DNA from: Acorus gramineus
Lineage: Eukaryota; Streptophyta; Magnoliopsida; Acorales; Acoraceae
Assembly: GCA_030737835.1 (NCBI GenBank)
Contig: CM060857.1
Span: 11,605,496 to 11,669,495, forward strand
DNA: 64,000 nt
Direction: 5' to 3'
Part shown: positions 57,088 to 64,000 of the stretch, piece after piece
Numbering within the stretch: position 1 is the first letter of the stretch
Layout: each line of letters begins with the position of its first letter
The notes under the pieces: model-generated
The model's database searches: none
Seen by the model: the letters and a program-made list of their open reading frames with translations, nothing else
Told to the model about the DNA's origin: nothing
Position numbers and translations under genes: made by a program

Positions 57088-59112
57088 GGGAAAAATCCAT
57101 ATAACCCCATATAAACTTCCATGTATCCATATTGCAACATGTATTTCATGAATATCCATATGACCCTCTAGAAACACATAGTTAAATCCAAATAATCCCT
57201 TAAGTTAAAAATCTCTTACCAAAATTAGAATATTCTAAGAATATTCCGTTATGTTAACTGAATGTTACAAAAGAGTCCTCTTACACAGGCCCCACTATTT
57301 AGGCCCCATTCACAAGCTCTATGACATTATCTCATTCGTTGCTCTGTTGATTTAAAAAAAAGTTAAGAAGACAAAATACAATATTACCCTCATTTAAAAC
57401 CCACGATTTTCTCCTTCATTAAATCCATCTCCATCTTAGCATATCAACATATTCAATTCATTTCAAGAAATCTATTTTTTTTCAAAACCAATAAAAAAAA
57501 ATCATTAATTACATTTATGAAAACATAATTGAAATTCAAATTCTCTAGGGTTTATTAAAAAGAAACTGAAAAACGAAATCATTCAAATAACCCATTTCAT
57601 CAAAAACAGCAAAACAGACCAAATTTTTGTTTGCGGCCTCTCATTCAACCAGAAAACAATGACAATAAGGAATAATCAACGTTTTTTTTAAACACTGTTG
57701 TTAATTTGTAATTTTTCGATTCCAATCATCAAACAAAGTATTTGTGATAGATGTAATTTTTTTTCAATAAATGCAAAAATGAAACACAAATCACAGTATA
57801 AAATTAGAGTCCGGAATAAAATTTTGTTACATTTATAAAATGTAACTTATTTTTAACAATAAATTGCATTTTTTTTTGGTGGGTCACAATAAATTGCATT
57901 AAAAGTCAGTTACATTTGTAAATATAACCGACTTTGTTTATATAAAGCAATTAAAGTTAGTTACATTCCACAATATAACCGACTTCCAGATATAATTGTT
58001 AAATAATTTAAAGATCAAACGCTCCAGATTTAAGGCTGTCAGATTTAACATCTAGCACCAACTTCAATTAAAAAAACTATAACAAATGCAAAACAAACAA
58101 AAAATAACGGCCCGCACCTGAATCAATAAGCATTGGAACGACATCCAATCGTTCAATTATGATTTCTAATCTGATCGGAGACTAAAAAGTTATCCGAAAA
58201 ACAAATCAATGCTTGAAAAACATCTAGTCCTCTCAAAAACAAATTAATGCTTGAAAAACTTCCAATCCTCCAAAAAACAAATCAATGCTTGAAAAACCTC
58301 CAAAACAACCTTCTGATCTGGTTCTATATGTTCTTAAAAAAAAATGTTGTAAAAGAGTTGTAACAAATGCAAAATAAGAAATGTGACCCAAATACAAATT
58401 TTATTTTAGGTGGAGAAGAAAAAGAAGTCATAGATGGACAGGCAGATCATGTATTTTTTTTCTTCTTATAAAGCAAAAGAGAGAAAAGAGAGAAACTATT
58501 AATTATAAAAAATCATGGGATTTGATCCTTCAAGCAAATTCAAAATCATGACACATCAGCCATTGTAACCAACTCCTTGATTATGAGGAGTAATTATTGA
58601 AAAAGACATAAATGACAAAATAGGTATTAACACTTGTGCTACCTCGTGAGGCTTATATGGAGCATGTAAAATGAGGTTTATGAATCATTATTGATTACAA
58701 AAACATTATCCGATTAAACCCTTGTATTCAATGAAAAATTCAAATATATCCCTTGAAATGACAATTTTATCCTTCATCTTCTTCCTTAAATTTCTCACCT
58801 CTCGGCCACCACCAAACCCTCTCCACCACAAGATATTGTAACTCCCTCCTCCCTGCCAACACCACTGCCCACTCCCTCCTTCACACCATCACCACCACAC
58901 CCCCTACACCCCCCAAACCACCACTAGCACTGCCCTCCCTCCTCCCCACCACCACCAACCCTCCACCACGGCACCATCCAAACTATCACCACCTCTAAAT
59001 CACACCCCCCCCCCCCCCTCCCCCCGGTCTCTCATCCCCATCATCTCCATTCTTTCCTTTGCTACACCAAACAGTTCTATGAGATTGATAATCTCCAATT
59101 TATTTGTTGTTG

Positions 59113-59147
<35 letters not shown>

Positions 59148-59411
59148 GGGATGAATGGGTAATGCAAAGGAAGAGAATAGCTTTCAAGGTTCCAACAATG
59201 GTGAGATAAGAGGGGACAGAAAGGCTTTTTAGGGGGAGGGGTGGTGGTAAAAAGTCATTTCACATAAATGGAACTAACCCAATGGTTAGTTTGACTATCA
59301 AAAAGACTGAACTGGATTTACTTTATGTTAGCATAGGGTTATATGGATATTCATGAAATTCAGGGTGTTATGTGGATATAAAGCAGTTTGTAAGGGGTTA
59401 TATGAATTCTC

Positions 59412-59413
<2 letters not shown>
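57088..59413. mobile_element. TIR element hosting a nested MITE
   Basis: The left end GGGAAAAATCCATATAACCC and, on the other strand, the right end GGGAGAATTCATATAACCCC are inverted repeats extending about 80 bp (shared later phrase TTTCATGAATATCCATAT). The right side runs into a poly-C tract that hides any target duplication. A GGCCCC-ended MITE is inserted at 57273-58693. The rest includes CCACCACC-rich simple sequence and (GA)n (59112-59138). Confidence 0.5.
57273..58693 (+). mobile_element. GGCCCC-ended Mutator-like MITE, copy 4
   Basis: 1421 bp, from GAGTCCTCTTACACAGGCCCC to ATGAATCATTATTG. It is flanked by gttacaaaa (57264-57272) and attacaaaa (58694-58702), 8 of 9 matching. The interior is more diverged than copies 2 and 3, with fewer GTTACATTT words, so this is probably an older insertion. 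Confidence 0.68.
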
Positions 59414-59442
<29 letters not shown>

Positions 59443-59787
59443 AAAATGAAGTAAGAACTCACTTATAGGAAAAGGTGAAAAATCACATCCTTTGACTTGT
59501 TCGAATATTGGACATTTATGCAGATTAGAAGAGAACAGATTCATACTACTCAAAATGCCAGAATCTGTTTAAGAAATCTACAACATACTTGTTCAAATTC
59601 TGCGTTGTATGGAACTCACGTCTGTTGACAAAATTATAGAGAGGACAAAAATGATCAAAAACCATTGGTGGATGGGATGATCAAGGAATGAAATGTAATC
59701 ACAAGCCTCCCACACACACTTCATTCAATTTTCGGGGTGAAAAAAAAATGGAATCTTGTTCTCCAACTCCTGGTGTGTATGGTGTGA
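59414..59787. other. KEA 3' flank
   Basis: After a poly-C/poly-A tract, this stretch should hold the 3' UTR of the minus-strand KEA gene. No other feature was seen. Confidence 0.45.
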
Positions 59788-62700
59788 TTATATTGCCAGA
59801 GTTCCTTCGATGATTTGGTCGTCTTCAGAATCGGAATGGGAGGAGGACTTGGGCTTCGACATGACCCGAGAGAAACCATAACCAAGAGAACTCCCACTTG
59901 CTTGGCATAGCTACAGAACAAGAATTCATCAGAGATATTGAGTTATGGATTCGCGGTTTCTAAGTTATTAAATAGAAAGAAAAGGATGTCATATTTCATG
60001 CACTCCCAAACAAAAAAACACACATTAGGACATAAATATTGGGATTATGATAAGTTATTGGTCACATATTCACGTGAACAAGCAAATTTTGAGTTCATTT
60101 CATGGTTAGAAGACATATTGGATTATAATGATTTCGTGAAATTGCCAAGATTTTCGCCAATAAAATAACACTGATGTACACATACCTCAGTGAGCTCAGA
60201 AAGGTGACGAGATCTAAATTCGTTGATGGTAGCTGCAATCTCTGATGTTGGCAACTTCACCTGAAAAGAATAAAAGGAGTCATGACAACAGAAGTATGAG
60301 TGAAATATCTATCCAAGCATATGACATGTTGGGATTGCCAAGCATAAGCCCCGTATTTTTACCTGTGCAAGAACAGCAGCTGCTAACTGTAGACTCGGTT
60401 CTAATGTCTCAGGAACAACCTTATGTTTCAGAAATCAATAGCAGTTAGACATAATTTGTTTTAAAAAAATTTATTTTTCAGAGAACTCCGGATCATTAAG
60501 TAATTTGTAAAAGACATACCGCAGTTGCACCCGCTTTCTCCAAATTGAGACCATGATCAACATCATGAGCACGAACAAAAGTCTTCACATTAGGAAAATA
60601 TTTGCTTAGAGCCCAAACAGTTCTGTAATTTGCACCTGGAGTATCTAAAGTTATCGCTGCAGCACATGCTCGCTCAGCACCAACTTTGTGAAGAACCTAG
60701 TCCAAGTGCATGAAGAAAATATCATCAGGAACAATATTTATTGAAACATGCACAAATTGGAGATAGTCCAGTCACCTCTCGGCTTCCTGCATCCCCAAAG
60801 TACACGGGAAGGTCAAGCGCACGCCCAACTGCAACTCTGTCACTGAGATTGCATGGAGATACAAGAGAATCAGATTTTATGTGATTATCCAAAAGCAACA
60901 TTACCTATAGAGATATAGCAAATTAACATTAACATCATCCATAACCGTTGAGAGATAGAGAATTATCATCCATAACTGTACTCGCTCACCAAACCATGGC
61001 TGCCAATAATTTCATGTGCAAGTGTAAACTTAGTATCAGTTCTCTTACATATGCCAATCTGCCCAATAAACAATTTCCTTAGTGTTTCATTGAATAGTAA
61101 ACACTAGCATATCATAAGCAATTATGTTTAATTGAACAAGAATAGCTTCTCCTAAAGTTTAGCCAAATGGTCAATTGATGTCGGAGAAAACAATCCACAT
61201 CCTAGCTCAAATGAAGGTGAAATAGTAAATTGTAAAAATATAAGGAATGTTTATTATCGAAAACTATGCAAAGACGCACAAACTTGGAAAGTGAACAAGG
61301 TTATCTATAAGCAAGCCTAGAGTCCTCAACACCAGTTTGCACTGCATTTTTTTTTTTTTTGACATACAACAGTAGACCAGCACCCTTTAATTAGATTAAG
61401 GAAGGGGCCCAAAGGGAAACTACAACAGCAAAACAAGAAAATAAAACCAAAGGAAAAAGAACCCAGCCAGTAGAGGAGAACTCTACTGAATCAAAGGCCA
61501 AAAGAAAATTTCAGACTACCCCCGAATCCGTAATCTCCCATCCACCACAGAGATTAGAGAAGCACCAGCACATTGTTTTCACTTTGGGTGAAATGTATTA
61601 CAGTTTATATGTTCTGATAAATTGTGCATGGGCATTAAATATTTTAAGGGAAAAACCTAGACACTGATATTTAGGTAAATCTTGCTTACCTCCCCTCAGG
61701 TTTTAAAAATGTACACTCCCCTCTCCTGGTAGATCATGAAAATTTTCATATACAAAACATTCAGAATTACGCTTGAAATGACCATATTTTGCCCAATGAA
61801 TTGAAAATTGAATTTGTTCAAAAGATCTACACTTACATAAAAACGCATTCATATAAAAAAAATGCATAAACTTAAAATTTGAAATAGTATTTTTGTAGGA
61901 CATAACGAACCGATTTCTATAAATTGATTATTATTGATGTATAACTATAGTCTATAAAGCATGCATATTATTAAGAGTTTCAATTTCTTAAGTTTTTTTG
62001 GGTCCAGATCACATTTAATGGTTTAGATTTTTAAGTACATGAGTTATAAACGAATGGTGACTTGGAAGGTTAGAAGATTTATGTAACCGCCAATGGTCTA
62101 GGTGAAAATCTGCCCAAATTTTAATTCACAAAATAATTTAAACAGGTTAACTGATTGGTAATATGCCACATATATCAACAGTGGTCTGCAACATCTCAGA
62201 AATGAGTGATATTAGCATTACTGAGAAATCAAAACTTAACATTGCAAGATAAAGCAAAAGGTACCTTCTCACATCAAGAGCAACAAATGGAATCAGTCGC
62301 TCAGAGAGGAGCTGGGCAATGATCTGATGGGTAAAGAATGATCATAAATTACATACTGTAAACAAGGTATTAGGTTGGTCGAAAGTTTCTGACATCATGA
62401 ACAAACCTGCCCAACTCGTCCAAATCCACATAAAATAATATGATCTTGCAAGTCATCCGTCTGTCAAAGAACAAAATCCAAAATAAAATAATCATACAAA
62501 AATCCACTTTGTTTAGTCAAAACATAACAGAAATTTACTTAATATTTTATTAAACAATTGATATTTATTTTATATTAATTTACCATGCAAATAAAGCAGA
62601 ACTTCTGATCGAAAGAATTTAATATTGTCTGATTATGAAGTAAAAGGGATGCAGCATCTACAAGGGGTGGCACAAGTTTTGAGCAGAGCAATGAAAAGGC

Positions 62701-63622
62701 TTCAGCTGTATTTATCATTCAAGTGTCTTATGTAGCTCGACTATACAGCTAAGTTTAGGCGGAACTCTACATCAGCCTTTATGCATCCTCGCAAATTAAG
62801 TATGATGATATACTCAAATTTTCAATGCATATCAATCACCAAATGTGAAATGGACGGACTAATTTCTCACACATTTCACTGTACTGATAGAAGTTTCAAT
62901 AAGAAAAGAAAGCATTTATTGATCTGAGGTCATTGGGAAAGGAAACTTTCCCATGTGGACAAATTGATTTAACTTCAGAAAGTAGTAAGTTCACCTCACT
63001 CTCTACAGGCAAAAGGCTTCGCACATCATGTTGCTCAAATCGAGATGCAAGCAGCTGACCTCCAGCTGCTATATATGGCGTGAGCGCCATTGATAGGCCA
63101 ACGACTAGAAATAGCAGTGAGGAGAGCTGAGAAGACATTATACCCTGCATCCAAGAGATGATGAAAGTTAACAACATATATCAGGCAGTTTTTGGATGTA
63201 ATTCTAACACATGCTAAACTTTACTGAACTGCAACTCTGACCGAAAAAATAAGAGACTATTCTTGATTCAGAACCAACACAGTGGAAATAAAAGATTGAG
63301 AATAAATACAAACGAAGATGGCACTAGAAATGCAGTGCGGAGCATTACTACAAGACTACATATAAAAATGATAACTTTGTCCATATGTTGCATTAAATAC
63401 AATTAAGTAAACCTGATTTGTAGCTTCCCCGAATGCCACAAATGCAAATTCTCCACCTGGTGCAAGAAGAAGGCCAACTCTGATTGCAGCTATGCTTGAA
63501 ACGCCAAAAATCCTACCTACTAAAGCAACAATTAAAGTTTTTCCAGCTATCAAGACACTTAGTGTCCCCAGAACAACTGGAAAGTTCGACATGAGAAGCT
63601 TCGGATCAATGGACATTCCAAC
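59788..63622 (-). CDS. KEA: Chloroplast K+/H+ antiporter, KEA1/KEA2 type, 3' part
   Basis: Nine exons on the minus strand join in phase to about 323 C-terminal residues: 63413-63622, 62995-63144, 62407-62460, 62265-62323, 60776-60842, 60520-60696, 60363-60419, 60186-60260 and 59788-59910. The first two encode the last membrane helices of a CPA2 antiporter (VGMSIDPKLL, RVGLLLAPGGEFAFVAFGEA, SMALTPYIAAGGQLLASRFE). The rest form the KTN/TrkA-N nucleotide-binding domain, with GFGRVGQ, VALDVRSDRVAVGR, PVYFGDAGSREVLH and VRAHDVDHGLNLEKAGATAVVPETLEPS. The C-terminus is Ser-rich and acidic (GYGFSRVMSKPK to IIEGTLAI). KEA1/2 sit in the chloroplast inner envelope and control stromal K+ and pH. KEA3 is excluded by these motifs. 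The 5' exons lie beyond position 64000. Confidence 0.93.
61346..61570 (-). mobile_element. Retroposon-like tail in a KEA intron
   Basis: On the minus strand, sequence with GGGCCCCTTCCTTAATC and GGGTGCTGGTCTACTGTTG ends in TATGTC followed by a run of A. This resembles the 3' end of a plant LINE or SINE. The 5' end and target duplication were not resolved. Confidence 0.35.
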
Positions 63623-64000
63623 CTACAGTCAGCCAACAGTGATTTCAAATATAGTGTGGACTGATAAAAACAGCAAATCCAATAATACGAAAACTATCCA
63701 AAACCACAAAAGATGCACGTAAAAAAATGTAAGATGCCAAATTCAAGAAGATATTACATCTCTTTTTCAAAAATACATAGTACATACACACATTTATATA
63801 TGTAGACAAGAATGCTTATGTTCATAATTCTGAAGAAGATACACACATTTATATATGTTGACAAGAATGCTTATGTTCATAAAAACATGAATTCCCTTGC
63901 AAGGAAACTGAACAGCAAAATTTGCAGAACCTATGAATTGAATATTATTATTGATAATGAAAGCAAGCAGTAGATTCCCTAGATAATAAACCTTTTGCAC
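63623..64000 (-). other. KEA intron reaching the window edge
   Basis: No exon matching the segment expected upstream of VGMSIDPK was found, so this is intron. It contains a short direct repeat of ACACATTTATATATGT with GACAAGAATGCTTATGTTCA (63788-63880). Confidence 0.5.

Noticed and set aside
59938..60448. Plus-strand frames over the last KEA exons
   Set aside because: Antisense to well-supported minus-strand exons.

Overview
This is nuclear DNA from a flowering plant, most likely a eudicot. Genes have GT-AG introns, gene density is low, spacers are AT-rich, and transposons are nested in one another. Several proteins are clear plant orthologues (CLE peptide, P-class PPR, MSBP, PMM, KEA). I cannot name the species.

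Host genes, left to right: a CLE signalling-peptide precursor (1082-1348, -); a six-exon gene for an uncharacterised plant membrane protein, probably DUF7642 (15833-19603, +); a P-class PPR gene matching Arabidopsis At3g06920, with a short upstream exon encoding a targeting leader (24495-28371, +); a membrane steroid-binding protein with a cytochrome b5-like domain (30473-32702, -), whose intron carries a 59-bp fragment of mitochondrial 18S rRNA; a decayed tau-class GST fragment (35722-36000, -); a complete eleven-exon phosphomannomutase gene (52994-56284, +) with a duplicated leader; and the 3' half of a chloroplast KEA1/2-type K+/H+ antiporter gene (59788-63622, -), which continues beyond the right edge. 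These genes are unrelated and share no pathway.

The most striking object is an about 7.4-kb Mutator-like element at 37619-45025, with matching termini and a perfect 9-bp target duplication (cttgtatag). It carries two convergent genes, a FAR1/FRS-type MULE transposase on + and a small GRF-zinc-finger protein with a C-terminal membrane helix on -. This echoes the mudrA/mudrB layout of maize MuDR. The transposase is damaged by a nonsense codon, a 102-bp tandem duplication and a frameshift; the GRF frame is open. A 454-bp hAT-like MITE with an 8-bp duplication sits inside its left terminal repeat, and the whole element lies inside an older small element.

The rest is mainly non-autonomous elements. 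A family of about 1.4 kb with GGCCCC-rich ends and 9-bp duplications is present in four complete insertions, one nested in another copy of the same family, plus a truncated copy. There are also two Mutator-type foldback elements, Tourist-like MITEs, a CACTA terminus, a solo LTR inside a small MITE, Gypsy-like LTR remnants and long AT-rich spacers. Element boundaries below come from reading terminal repeats and target duplications by eye.
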